Assembly (NCBI GenBank): GCA_002421965.1
Contig: DISN01000024.1
Location: 1 to 38,243 of the forward strand
DNA length: 38,243 nt
DNA from: Candidatus Saccharibacteria bacterium UBA6209
Lineage (GTDB): Bacteria; Patescibacteriota; Saccharimonadia; Saccharimonadales; Saccharimonadaceae
Direction: 5' to 3'
The stretch's first letter is position 1, and every line of letters starts with the position of its first letter. Shown in pieces: positions 1-7,922 of this stretch. A model generated the notes under the pieces. The model had not been told where the DNA came from. It saw only the letters and a list, made by a program, of their open reading frames with translations, and did no database searches. A program made the translations under genes and the position numbers.

Positions 1-812
1 GCTTGCTTGAGCAAAGATACTGCCTGGGCAGAGCGGTTGCCACTACGACAGTAGACGTAAAGTTGCGTGTGCTTGGCTGCTTCAGGTAACTTGCCAGCGA
101 TAATATCCTCGACATCCAAGTTGATTGCACCTGCAAAGTGGCCAGAATCAAATTCCTCAGCAGTCCGAACATCCAGTAGCTGCGCTCCGTCATTGATTTT
201 GCTCTGAATTAACGCAAATTCGCTCACCTCGGCCATCATTTCACGTAATTGCTCGACAGCACGATCTTTACGATCATTAGTCCAGTAGGTATCCGGCTTA
301 ACCTGCTCGCCATCAGCCGTAGCCTCTTGCTCGAACCTGCCGACAATTTGGCCGCTACGATACACCGTTACGTCCGGAACGGATATTCGCGGATTGCCAT
401 CGTCGTCCTTCGGCAAATAGTCTTGCAGCTTGGTTACTAGTTTTTGATAAACCTCATCATTGTTGGAGCGCGACTCTTTAATATTTAGATAGTAAATCTT
501 ATCAATTTTTTCTGACTGAGCCGCCTGCTGCATAATAGGAACCAGCTGCTGACACCAAGGACACTCAGGAAACCCTAGAAAAACCACGCCGTCGCCGCCA
601 TCGATAATGTCCAGTATCTCGGCTGGCTCGGCATATACAAACTTATGCCCCGGAGTGGCCTTTGGGTATTGGTTTATAAATTTGTCTTCGATGGCATGAT
701 TGTCCTGCCTTTTGTTGGTAGAACTATCGACAGAGATGATCGCCCAAGACGTACCGATAATCAAACACACGATGGCGATAAGTCCGATTTTTGTATTTTT
801 GTTAATTTTCAC
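1..812 (-). CDS. Membrane-anchored thioredoxin-like / rhodanese fusion protein (C-terminus cut by window edge)
   Basis: This reading frame is open to the left edge, so the C-terminus is missing. The start is GTG at 812, with an AAAGGA ribosome site about 8 nt upstream. The first residues are basic, then comes one membrane segment (about residues 9-27). A thioredoxin-like region with the redox motif CPWC at residues 84-87 follows. A rhodanese domain lies near the cut end, with the active loop CRSGNRS. I infer an extracytoplasmic thiol-disulfide or sulfur-handling protein tethered to the membrane. The combination is plain from the sequence; the substrate is unknown. It lies 25 bp after ligA but has its own strong promoter inside the ligA 3' end, so it can be expressed separately. 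Confidence 0.8.
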   Translation of the reverse strand, partial: MKINKNTKIGLIAIVCLIIGTSWAIISVDSSTNKRQDNHAIEDKFINQYPKATPGHKFVYAEPAEILDIIDGGDGVVFLGFPECPWCQQLVPIMQQAAQSEKIDKIYYLNIKESRSNNDEVYQKLVTKLQDYLPKDDDGNPRISVPDVTVYRSGQIVGRFEQEATADGEQVKPDTYWTNDRKDRAVEQLREMMAEVSEFALIQSKINDGAQLLDVRTAEEFDSGHFAGAINLDVEDIIAGKLPEAAKHTQLYVYCRSGNRSAQAVSLLKQ

Positions 813-826
813 TGGCCTATCCTTTC

Positions 827-855
827 ATTATATCATACTAATTATGCTTTGTCAA
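827..855 (-). promoter_or_regulatory. Consensus sigma70-type promoter for the thioredoxin-rhodanese gene
   Basis: On the minus strand a perfect -35 TTGACA (850-855) and a perfect -10 TATAAT (827-832) are separated by 17 bp. The start site would be near 820, just upstream of the AAAGGA ribosome site and the GTG at 812. The -35 lies within the last codons of ligA. Confidence 0.8.
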
Positions 856-2865
856 TATATCTAGTAGGTCTGCCTCTGTTATAACTTTCGTATTGTACTG
901 CTCCGCCTTCTTGAGTTTTGACGCCCCTACCTTACCCCCCGCCACCAAATAGGTAGTGTCCTTGGACACTGATGACTGAAAAACACCCCCCAGCGCCCGA
1001 ATCTTATCGGCCGCTTCATCACGACTCATCGTCTCGAGCGACCCAGTAATCACAAAGTTCTTACCTAGCAGCGCTCCTGTTTTTTGCTCATAATGCGGCG
1101 TCACACCAAGATACTTAAATTTATCAAGCAGCGCAATATTATCCTCGTCAGCAAACCAAGCAACCACGCTTTCGGCCACAACTTCGCCCACACCATCGAC
1201 AGCACGTAGCTGGTCGATTGTTGCATCAATAAGTCTATCCATATTTTCAAATGCCGCAACAAGATCAATCGCCGTCTGCGTGCCAACATGACGGATGCCT
1301 AGACCAAATAAAAACCGCTCGAGAGATGGCTGTTTTTTAGCAGCAATAGCGTCAACCAGCTTCTGTGCTGATATTTCAGCAAACCGCTCGATTCCAAGCA
1401 GCTGATCTTTTGTGAGTGTGTAAATATCTGCGAGGTCATTTACTAGTCCAGCATCGACTAGCGCTTCAACATTTTTCTCGCCTAATGTATCAATATCCAA
1501 AGCGCCTTTTGATGCAAAATGCTTGAGAGCGCGCTTGAGGATAATTGGACCAGTCAGCCCCTTGACTCGATATACCGCCTCGCCCTCCGGACGGATAAAC
1601 TCGAGCTCTGGGTATTGTCGAGCCAGCTCCTGCTGGTAGTCAATCGCCGTAGAATCATCAGGCCTGAGATCGAGCAGCACACTCTGAACCTGGGGTATGA
1701 TATCGCCCGCCTTAAATATAATCACCGTATCACCACGCCTAACGTCCAGCCTGGCAATCTCATCAGCGTTGTGCAGACTTGCGTGCTGAACCGTCGTACC
1801 AGCAACCTCCACTGGATCAAAAACCGCCACGGGCGTCGCCGCCCCAGTACGGCCAATCGAGATAACAATATCCTTAACGACTGTAGTTGCTTCTTCGGCG
1901 GCAAACTTGTAGGCAACAGCTGCGCGTGGAGTCTTGCCCACAACTCCAAGCTCTGCAAACTGCAGCCGGTCATTAAGTTTTACTACTACACCATCGGTAT
2001 TGAATGGTAGGTCTTCGCGAATCTCACCAATATGCTCGATATAACTCATGATTTCATCAACACCACGAACGACCTGAGTCTGTCGACTAGTGGCAACACC
2101 AAGTTCTTGCATCATCTGATAACCAAATTCAATAGTCGGCGTGTCCTCAATATTGTCACGAATAATATCGTAGCCAATAAAATTAAGCGGGCGCTCAGCG
2201 ACCAACTTTGGGTCAAGCTGTCGAATAGTGCCAGCGGCAAGATTTCGTGGATTTTTAAATAATGGCAGACCAAGCTCAGCACGCTGCTCATTCAACTGAT
2301 CAAACTGCCCCTTGAACATGACAATCTCGCCGCGAATTTCGGTTCGACCCTGCAAGAAATGTGTGAATTTCTGGTTTCTTCTGAGTGCAAGTGGAACATT
2401 TTCGATAGTTCTGACATTAGCGGTAACATCCTCGCCAACTCGACTGTCACCCCTGGTAACTGCCTGAACCAGCACGCCATCTTCGTATATTAGTGAACAG
2501 GCCAAGCCGTCCATTTTAATATCACACAGAAATTCATTGCCAACCGTTGGTAGCGCTCGCTCCATGCGCTTAATCCACGCCTCGACCTCACTACGGTCAA
2601 ACACATCGCTGAGGCTAATCATCCTGGTGCGGTGAGTAACTTTGTTAAACTTGTCCAACGCCTGCCCAGCGACTCGCTGCGTTGGGCTATCTGGCGTAAT
2701 CAGCTCCGGATACTTAGCCTCTAACTGAGACAGTTCATGTTTTAGGCTATCCGCTGCCGCCTCACTCATGATTGATTCGTCAAGCACATGATAATGATAA
2801 CGATAGTCATTAATCAAATTGCGGAGTTTCTCGATCCTATCCTTAGGCGGGGGCACTGTCATCAT
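838..2865 (-). CDS. ligA: NAD+-dependent DNA ligase LigA, without zinc-finger cysteines
   Basis: LigA seals nicks during replication and repair, using NAD+. The 675 residues are the normal length and show the full domain order: N-terminal Ia domain, adenylation domain with the catalytic KMDG at 117-120, OB fold (about 320-400), zinc-finger position (about 410-445), helix-hairpin-helix repeats (about 455-580) and a C-terminal BRCT domain (about 597-675). Oddly, the zinc-finger segment has no cysteine; the only cysteines in the protein flank KMDG (C114 and C123). The two N-terminal methionines (2865, 2862) cannot be separated. The start overlaps the end of the upstream membrane-protein gene by 23 bp, suggesting translational coupling. 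Confidence 0.97.
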   Translation of the reverse strand: MMTVPPPKDRIEKLRNLINDYRYHYHVLDESIMSEAAADSLKHELSQLEAKYPELITPDSPTQRVAGQALDKFNKVTHRTRMISLSDVFDRSEVEAWIKRMERALPTVGNEFLCDIKMDGLACSLIYEDGVLVQAVTRGDSRVGEDVTANVRTIENVPLALRRNQKFTHFLQGRTEIRGEIVMFKGQFDQLNEQRAELGLPLFKNPRNLAAGTIRQLDPKLVAERPLNFIGYDIIRDNIEDTPTIEFGYQMMQELGVATSRQTQVVRGVDEIMSYIEHIGEIREDLPFNTDGVVVKLNDRLQFAELGVVGKTPRAAVAYKFAAEEATTVVKDIVISIGRTGAATPVAVFDPVEVAGTTVQHASLHNADEIARLDVRRGDTVIIFKAGDIIPQVQSVLLDLRPDDSTAIDYQQELARQYPELEFIRPEGEAVYRVKGLTGPIILKRALKHFASKGALDIDTLGEKNVEALVDAGLVNDLADIYTLTKDQLLGIERFAEISAQKLVDAIAAKKQPSLERFLFGLGIRHVGTQTAIDLVAAFENMDRLIDATIDQLRAVDGVGEVVAESVVAWFADEDNIALLDKFKYLGVTPHYEQKTGALLGKNFVITGSLETMSRDEAADKIRALGGVFQSSVSKDTTYLVAGGKVGASKLKKAEQYNTKVITEADLLDILTKHN

Positions 2866-3916
2866 CTATAATCCTTCGATAAAATACATAGACATACGCT
2901 GCCTCAAATACCACCGACCATGCCATTAGGATAATTGCCGTTATTGGAACCAGCGGTAGCCAGGAGAGGTCTGGTATTGCAGATTTTAGAGCGCCATCCA
3001 GCAGAATAACCGGCAACAAAATCACTAGCCAGAAGATGAACAACAGTACCACCGACCATAGCAACCTAAGCAATATTCTAACTCGTCGGCCAATAGCCAA
3101 ATCACCAGCGATCTTTATAGCCTGCATAGGGTACATGCCCGGCAGAGTCGCTACAACCATAGCTATAACGGTACTTGTCATCCAGTAAAGCGACAGCACG
3201 CCGAGAAGTATTGCACCACCACCGAATAGCATCAATACAGCAGTCTGATCAAGTAGACCAGAGACATCGGCTGCGGCATAAACGATTAAAGCGACAGCGG
3301 CAGGTATCATTTGAACAAGAAGTATGAGCGCCAGAGCCACCATTGACAAGACCGGACCACCAGAGCCATATAGCCCGTCCCTAAGCCGAGGCTTCTTGCC
3401 CGACATAATCGACCTAAGCAGCCAGATAACCGCCAGCCACGTATATAGTCCGAATAAGACTCCGAATATTTGTTGCGACGAACCAGCCTCGCCAAAAGAC
3501 GCTCCGCTGAGCTGACTGGTGAACACCCCCCAAAACAATGAGAGATTCACAGCCAGGGCACCATACGCACCGTCTTCGTTGGCCGAGTCAATCAACTCCT
3601 TGAGCTCATCGTATGTATCCTGAGACATCATGCTCGATAACAATATTGTCAGCAGCCCATACAACAAAGCCAAACCAATAAACAATCGTTTATTTTTCTT
3701 AATAATCATCAGGATCTGGACAGTCAGTGACCAATAGCCAGGCAGCTTTAGTGAGCGCTTGTAATCTCGCCGCCTAGTACGCCGAAAGCTTCGATGCGGG
3801 CGACGCTTCAGGTAATCATCTCGTCGTTTTTTTAGTTTGTTCCATTTATTCTTTATACCGCTAACTATCCGCTTGTGCCATGGTTTATTTAAGTTTTCTT
3901 CACGCTTTTTTGACAT
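2843..3916 (-). CDS. Polytopic membrane protein of unknown function
   Basis: I do not recognise a family. The 357 residues begin with about 60 highly basic residues (Lys/Arg clusters), followed by roughly six to eight hydrophobic segments between residues 74 and 350, and a short acidic tail. It sits 5 bp after htpX and overlaps ligA, so it is probably co-transcribed with both. The basic N-terminus is expected to be cytoplasmic and might contact nucleic acid or anionic lipid; that is inference only. Confidence 0.75.
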   Translation of the reverse strand: MSKKREENLNKPWHKRIVSGIKNKWNKLKKRRDDYLKRRPHRSFRRTRRRDYKRSLKLPGYWSLTVQILMIIKKNKRLFIGLALLYGLLTILLSSMMSQDTYDELKELIDSANEDGAYGALAVNLSLFWGVFTSQLSGASFGEAGSSQQIFGVLFGLYTWLAVIWLLRSIMSGKKPRLRDGLYGSGGPVLSMVALALILLVQMIPAAVALIVYAAADVSGLLDQTAVLMLFGGGAILLGVLSLYWMTSTVIAMVVATLPGMYPMQAIKIAGDLAIGRRVRILLRLLWSVVLLFIFWLVILLPVILLDGALKSAIPDLSWLPLVPITAIILMAWSVVFEAAYVYVFYRRIIDDDSAPA

Positions 3917-3921
3917 AGCTA

Positions 3922-4797
3922 TTACATCTTTGTCGCATTATTGCGTAGACGCGCTATCCTCTCGTCGAGTGGCGGATGTGTACTAAATAATTTTGCAAAA
4001 AAACCTGGCTTGAGTGGATTACTCAAGAATAAATTAGCTGTTGACGTGGTTTGTTTTTGCATTGGACGGCCGTAGTCCCTAAGTTTGCCTAGTGCAGACG
4101 CCAGGCCCTCTGAGTCCCTAGTCATCAAGGCGCCAGAGGCGTCGGCCAAATATTCTCGCTGACGACTAATCGCCATCTGAGTAATTGCTGCGAGTATCGG
4201 AGCCAATATCACTACAGCCAGCCCTAAGATATAAACCATAGGATGGACGTTGCGATCTCGACTATCGCCAAAAAACATCATTCTCAGTGCAACATCGGCC
4301 AGCAGGCCTATTGCGCTAACCAAACCAAAAGCGATCATACTAACTCGTATGTCGTAGTTCTGCACGTGGCTCATCTCGTGTGCCATAACGGCCTCGAGCT
4401 CACGCTTATCCATAATCTCTAGCAGTCCCGTAGTTGCACCGACAATTGCATGCTTTGGATCGCGACCAGTCGCAAAAGCATTGGGTGCGGGATCGTTTAT
4501 TAGATATACTTTTGGCATCGGCACACCCGAGGCTATTGCTAAATTCTCAACAGTCCGCCAAAGCTCTGGCGCATCTTGCTTCTGGATTTCCTTTGCGCCC
4601 GTCATCGCCATTGCCAGACTACTAGCCGCAAAATACTGAATCAAAGCATAAATAGCAGCCATAACTAAAATAGTCACAGACAGACTATAATTGTCATTCA
4701 AGTACCCGACCACTATTCCAATAACACCGATCAGAGCGACAAAAACCGCCATGATCAATACGGTGTTACGCTTGTTCTTACTAATAGCACTATACAT
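3922..4797 (-). CDS. htpX: HtpX-type membrane zinc metalloprotease
   Basis: HtpX is an M48-family integral-membrane protease that removes misfolded membrane proteins. The zinc-binding helix HEMSH is at residues 140-144, and a later REYLADASGA motif carries the third ligand Glu. Four hydrophobic segments are visible: two before the catalytic helix and two after it. I choose the ATG at 4797 (291 aa). An upstream in-frame GTG at 4821 lies inside the lemA terminator, while a TATAAT ends 7 nt before 4797, suggesting a leaderless message. lemA lies directly upstream, a pairing seen in many bacteria. Confidence 0.93.
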   Translation of the reverse strand: MYSAISKNKRNTVLIMAVFVALIGVIGIVVGYLNDNYSLSVTILVMAAIYALIQYFAASSLAMAMTGAKEIQKQDAPELWRTVENLAIASGVPMPKVYLINDPAPNAFATGRDPKHAIVGATTGLLEIMDKRELEAVMAHEMSHVQNYDIRVSMIAFGLVSAIGLLADVALRMMFFGDSRDRNVHPMVYILGLAVVILAPILAAITQMAISRQREYLADASGALMTRDSEGLASALGKLRDYGRPMQKQTTSTANLFLSNPLKPGFFAKLFSTHPPLDERIARLRNNATKM

Positions 4798-4804
4798 GTA
4801 GGCT

Positions 4805-4810
4805 ATTATA
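4805..4810 (-). promoter_or_regulatory. -10 box of htpX, leaderless arrangement
   Basis: TATAAT on the minus strand is followed by 7 nt and then ATG, placing the expected transcription start at or next to the A of the start codon. No ribosome binding site can fit. The -35 region is poor. Confidence 0.55.
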
Positions 4811-4812
4811 GC

Positions 4813-4846
4813 AAAAAACACCGCCCAAGTACACGGGCGGTGTTTT
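4813..4846 (-). terminator. Rho-independent terminator of lemA
   Basis: A perfect 12-bp stem (4815-4826 with 4835-4846, 8-nt loop) is followed on the minus strand by a run of T. It lies between the lemA stop and the htpX start and separates the two transcripts. Confidence 0.85.
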
Positions 4847-4861
4847 GATTAAGACGAGTTG

Positions 4862-5431
4862 CTAGAACTGTACTTCAACTGGATTTTCTACTGCAGCCCG
4901 ATCCTCAACCTCGAAGAACTCGCGAGACTGGAATCCGAACATGCCAGCAACCAGGTTAACTGGGAAAGTCTGAATTTTAGTATTAAGATCACGCACACCA
5001 CCGTTATAGAAACGACGTGAGGCCTGGATCTTGTCCTCGGTATCTACAAGCTCCTGCTGTAGTTGTAGAAAATTCTGATTAGCCTTAAGGTCAGGATATG
5101 CTTCTGCTACTGCGAAAAGACTTTTTAGTGCACCTTCGAGCATATTCTCACCATCGGCTGTCTGCTGAACAGTCTTTGCGTCCATGATAGCTGACCGTGC
5201 TTTAGTTACAGCGTCAAATACACCCTGCTCGTGCGCAGCGTAGCCCTTAACTGTATTTACGAGGTTAGGAATTAGGTCGGTTCGTCGCTTTAGCTGTACA
5301 GTAATATCACTCCACGCTTCTTCGACACGATTCTTTAGCTTAACTAGGCCGTTGTACGTGGCAATCAAAAATCCAATAACCAGTAGTAACAGTACGCCGA
5401 TGACAATTAGTGTAATTAATCCTGCTCCCAT
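4862..5431 (-). CDS. lemA: LemA family membrane protein
   Basis: The 189-residue protein has one N-terminal membrane segment (about residues 4-24) followed by an all-helical domain. It contains the hallmark LemA region, YNGLVKLKNRVEEAW, and then RRTDLIPNLV. I use the ATG at 5431 because AAGGAG lies 7-8 nt upstream; a longer frame from 5479 would start inside the promoter. LemA proteins are membrane-tethered helical bundles of unclear biochemical role, often beside HtpX or TPM-domain proteins, consistent with the htpX neighbour here. Confidence 0.93.
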   Translation of the reverse strand: MGAGLITLIVIGVLLLLVIGFLIATYNGLVKLKNRVEEAWSDITVQLKRRTDLIPNLVNTVKGYAAHEQGVFDAVTKARSAIMDAKTVQQTADGENMLEGALKSLFAVAEAYPDLKANQNFLQLQQELVDTEDKIQASRRFYNGGVRDLNTKIQTFPVNLVAGMFGFQSREFFEVEDRAAVENPVEVQF

Positions 5432-5459
5432 AAAAATCTCCTTTTTGATTATGTTATTT

Positions 5460-5465
5460 ATTATA
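5460..5465 (-). promoter_or_regulatory. Extended -10 promoter of lemA
   Basis: TGCTATAAT on the minus strand matches an extended -10. The predicted start near 5453 gives a leader of about 22 nt containing AAGGAG, so lemA is a conventional leadered gene. Confidence 0.65.
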
Positions 5466-5594
5466 GCAGTAGTAGCCAATGGCTTGCAAGATAAAGTTAG
5501 GGAACGGGCCTCGACTCACTACGTGCCGTCAAGGACGGGAATGTTCGCAAGCGAACGCTTCGCCCGAACCACGTGCGGGCTCAATTCCATGACG
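5466..5594. other. Gene-free spacer with short GC-rich palindromes
   Basis: I see no convincing gene. Several small hairpins occur, for example GTTCGC-AA-GCGAAC at 5543-5556 and CCGTC/GACGG near 5526-5538. Bases 5488-5516 resemble 8427-8454 in the same orientation: AAGATAAAG, a 6-7 nt variable part, then ACGGGCCTCGACT. These direct repeats lie outside the two inverted repeats of the adjoining cassette. Confidence 0.5.
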
Positions 5595-5772
5595 TTGCCA
5601 TAACCAAAGGCTGACCCGACCCGCCAGCCCTGACTTTTGCATTTTTTGATGTTCCCCCCCGCCGAATTTCTTTTTTCTGTTTGGAAAAAGCCAGGTCTGT
5701 CGGGTCGGCTGCCCAAGAGGGCAGAAACGGCGTGACAGAACAGGGGTATTAAGCCAAAAATGGTATAATATA
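5595..5772 (+). repeat. Inverted repeat copy A with inward-facing promoter
   Basis: Bases 5604-5772 match the reverse complement of 8182-8350 with one substitution in 169 bp (a C7 tract near 5653-5659 versus CCCCACC). The match continues past a small gap into TTGCCA at 5595-5600. Inside are a short hairpin, CTGCCC-AAGA-GGGCAG, and a longer possible stem (GCTGACCCGAC near 5609 with GTCGGGTCGGC near 5698). The inner end carries TGGTATAAT, an extended -10 directed into the cassette. Confidence 0.9.
5764..5769 (+). promoter_or_regulatory. Extended -10 at the inner end of repeat copy A
   Basis: TGGTATAAT gives a predicted start near 5776, ahead of AAGGAG and the ATG at 5792. It would transcribe the 54-aa ORF and the tRNA-like gene. 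No good -35 is visible. Confidence 0.6.
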
Positions 5773-5791
5773 AGTAGGAAAGGAGATTAAA

Positions 5792-5956
5792 ATGAAAGTA
5801 AAACTTGAAGATCTTGATAATGTACAAAAGCAGCTATTGAACGAGTTTTTAGAAACTGTAAAAACTGGCAATCCAAACCTGTTATCTAATATACGAAGCG
5901 TGGTTTTCACGGCAGAAGAAAGTTATGTAGTGTTTGCTGACCCTCAAGAGAAATAA
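5792..5956 (+). CDS. Small protein of unknown function (54 aa)
   Basis: This short frame begins with ATG 7 nt after a strong AAGGAG ribosome site and directly downstream of the repeat-borne promoter. The product is soluble and acidic to neutral, with a predicted N-terminal helix (starting MKVKLEDLDNVQKQLLNEFL) and a beta-like end (SVVFTAEESYVVFA). I do not recognise a family. The tRNA-like gene begins 17 bp after its stop, so both are probably on one transcript. Confidence 0.6.
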   Translation: MKVKLEDLDNVQKQLLNEFLETVKTGNPNLLSNIRSVVFTAEESYVVFADPQEK

Positions 5957-5973
5957 GTTGAGACTTGCCATAG

Positions 5974-6085
5974 GTGAGCGTGATGGAATGGCAGACATGC
6001 CCACTTGCCTGAGTCTCTAATATTTTAGAGGCTCAACAAGTGGGTGCCGAAAGGCGTGCGAGTTCGAATCTCGCCGCTCACACCA
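5974..6085 (+). tRNA. tRNA-like gene, long variable arm, oversized anticodon arm (28-nt excess)
   Basis: It has a perfect 7-bp acceptor stem (GTGAGCG/CGCTCAC), A73 and encoded CCA, a perfect 5-bp T stem with TTCGAAT loop, a 3-bp D stem (ATG/CAT), and a class II variable arm (GCC-GAAA-GGC). The anticodon stem is CCCAC/GTGGG, but its loop is 35 nt (6005-6039) instead of 7 and contains a second 10-bp hairpin (GAGTCTCTAA-TATT-TTAGAGGCTC). Removing 6010-6037 would leave TTGCCAA, a Gly(GCC)-type loop, although tRNA-Gly normally lacks a long variable arm. At 112 nt it is about 25 nt longer than an ordinary class II tRNA. Identity is unresolved; it could be intron-bearing, degenerate or non-translational. 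Confidence 0.7.
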
Positions 6086-6090
6086 AATAT

Positions 6091-6408
6091 CTACTGATAC
6101 GATTCGCCAGTTTTCTCTAAGAGTCTCAAAGCCCGCCTAAGCGTACCATCAAAAGCATAGTGTTCGAAATCTCGTTCAACTTCGACAAGGAAATCGATTT
6201 CTTTCTTGTATTCCTTCCGTTGTCTATATCCGGCTGCTATGCACCTACAGATGAACTCCGTCCTGTAGCCCTCATTAAACAACTTAAACGCTCGTTCTAT
6301 AGATTTTTCAGGTTCAGTTTTACCGAGATGCCAGATTTTTACCACTTTTTTATGGAGTTTCTCTCTAGCTCCTGGCGTTAGCTCCAGAGACTTGTCTATA
6401 CCCGCCAT
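6091..6408 (-). CDS. Small helical TPR-like protein, paralogous to the tail of the TerB_N protein
   Basis: The 105-residue soluble protein is probably all helical. Residues about 30-100 align with residues about 405-478 of the upstream 498-aa protein: both have an A-x-KL-x-x-x-GYR stretch, then a short A-x-x-Y helix, a charged -x-Y- turn and a second helix pair ending in L-R-R/G-x-L. This is a TPR-like module, so the protein may pair with or regulate its larger neighbour. It is 17 bp downstream of that gene, and its stop lies 5 bp from the 3' end of the converging tRNA-like gene. Confidence 0.65.
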   Translation of the reverse strand: MAGIDKSLELTPGAREKLHKKVVKIWHLGKTEPEKSIERAFKLFNEGYRTEFICRCIAAGYRQRKEYKKEIDFLVEVERDFEHYAFDGTLRRALRLLEKTGESYQ

Positions 6409-6425
6409 GGCGACTTGTCTCGTTT

Positions 6426-7922
6426 TTATACAAGACTATCAATAATTTTGTTTAACCTAATAGTATCTGGTGATGGCTTTTTGCTAGCGCTCAAGTCAGA
6501 CCTAAAGCGGTCTAGAATACCTCTAAGTTGCCACTGAAAATTATATCCATAATCTACCTTTGCTTGCATTAGCGTATCTAAGGCAGATCGGTAATCATCT
6601 TTCTTTATGTAAGCCCTAGCTAGAGCTTCGTAAATTGCCGGTGCTCGATATCCAGAATCAATAAGCTTGTGTGCTGAGCTGATAGCCTGGTCAGGGTTAA
6701 GGTCTGCAAGGGTATTAACGCTTTCAAGTTGAGCGATAGACTTGTTGAATTGTGTTGTTGGCATAGTGTCAGTCATATCTTCTTCTATATGTTCTGATTT
6801 CCTGTATTGGGTCGCTAGCTTGTTGATTGCGATATCAAGTTCATCAGCAAGCTCTCTTGTTCGTGCCGAGTTCATGACGGTCTTATTAGATTTTCTAATT
6901 GTTGTATTAGGGTGTAGCGTAAGACGGACACTTGTATGTGCTTTATCTAACAAAGAATAGACAACTTTTTCAAACCCATCATCACGTTGTAGGATCGGTA
7001 TCTTAAAGTTTTCTGAATAACTATTTAATGAATTGTTGTTTAGACGCCCTGTGTCATCTCCAGCTGGTGTAAACTTACTAAAGAATGGTCCGCCTATTTT
7101 CTTCTCTAAATCATCTATCGCTTGCTGGAGTTTTTTATTAAATAAATCCGGCTGCTGCTTTATGTATCGCGTATTAGTAAATCCTGCTCGACTAGCGTAT
7201 TTCAGCACTACTGTAGGAGTTAGCGACATTTTGTGATAAGCCCTTAGCCATGCGGGATCAAATAGATGTTCCTCGATTTCTGGCGTTTTATCTAGAATAT
7301 TTTTACCTCTGATAACACTTGCTAAAGCTAAATCATTATATGCATATGCACCTATATCATGGTGTTTTAATAGTAGCTTTACTTCCTCTACGGCAGCTTC
7401 ATAATCACCCAATATTAGATGACGGTTCAGACCGTATAGATACAAAAATACGTAGCTTAACCAAGTTGGTTGCGACACATCTCTAAGCCAGTTTAGATAT
7501 TGGAATCGCATTTCAGGCGACAGTCCGTCATACCTTGGGTAATAATAGGGCTGTTTGGGCAACTCCGAATTATTTGGTGCCACAGGTAGTTGTGTCCATA
7601 TTAAGCTTGGCTCGTCATATAGTGTTTCGTTATCTTCAATATATTTCTGAATAGTGAAATCGCCAAAGGGTATTTTAGATCCGTCGCTCGACATCAAATA
7701 AGGGATTTTATCACCGTAAGGTAGCGGTCTAAGTCCACTTATCTGAGAATGATAGACAGCTTCTCCGGTTATTGGGTTAAAGCCAACTATATTTTCGTCA
7801 GTATCTGGCAGTTCATCTGTGATCCATAATAATGATCTGGTTCTTTCTGGTATTAACAGACTTTCGGTTAATCCATTGACCCTGACTAGTTTATTATTGA
7901 TGTCTATTGATTTATTTATCAT
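6426..7922 (-). CDS. TerB N-terminal domain (TerB_N) protein with C-terminal TPR-like module
   Basis: The 498-residue protein carries a TerB_N-type domain at about residues 100-190: a DEPSLIWTQLPV strand, YYPRYDGLSPEMR, YLNWLRD and YVFLYLYGLNR follow the family pattern closely. Residues 190-390 are helical, with a polar linker. Residues 405-478 form a TPR-like repeat shared with the small gene downstream. TerB_N proteins are associated with Ter/tellurite-type stress systems and with defence islands; the exact role is unknown. The start overlaps the upstream membrane-protein gene by 11 bp. The cassette looks more AT-rich than its flanks. Confidence 0.75.
   Translation of the reverse strand: MINKSIDINNKLVRVNGLTESLLIPERTRSLLWITDELPDTDENIVGFNPITGEAVYHSQISGLRPLPYGDKIPYLMSSDGSKIPFGDFTIQKYIEDNETLYDEPSLIWTQLPVAPNNSELPKQPYYYPRYDGLSPEMRFQYLNWLRDVSQPTWLSYVFLYLYGLNRHLILGDYEAAVEEVKLLLKHHDIGAYAYNDLALASVIRGKNILDKTPEIEEHLFDPAWLRAYHKMSLTPTVVLKYASRAGFTNTRYIKQQPDLFNKKLQQAIDDLEKKIGGPFFSKFTPAGDDTGRLNNNSLNSYSENFKIPILQRDDGFEKVVYSLLDKAHTSVRLTLHPNTTIRKSNKTVMNSARTRELADELDIAINKLATQYRKSEHIEEDMTDTMPTTQFNKSIAQLESVNTLADLNPDQAISSAHKLIDSGYRAPAIYEALARAYIKKDDYRSALDTLMQAKVDYGYNFQWQLRGILDRFRSDLSASKKPSPDTIRLNKIIDSLV

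Noticed and set aside
1519..2010. 163-aa plus-strand frame within ligA
   Set aside because: Antisense shadow of a fully conserved gene; no promoter or ribosome site.
5519..5827. 102-aa minus-strand frame across the inverted repeat copy A
   Set aside because: It runs through non-coding repeat sequence and the opposite-strand promoter and 54-aa ORF; the product has no plausible protein character.
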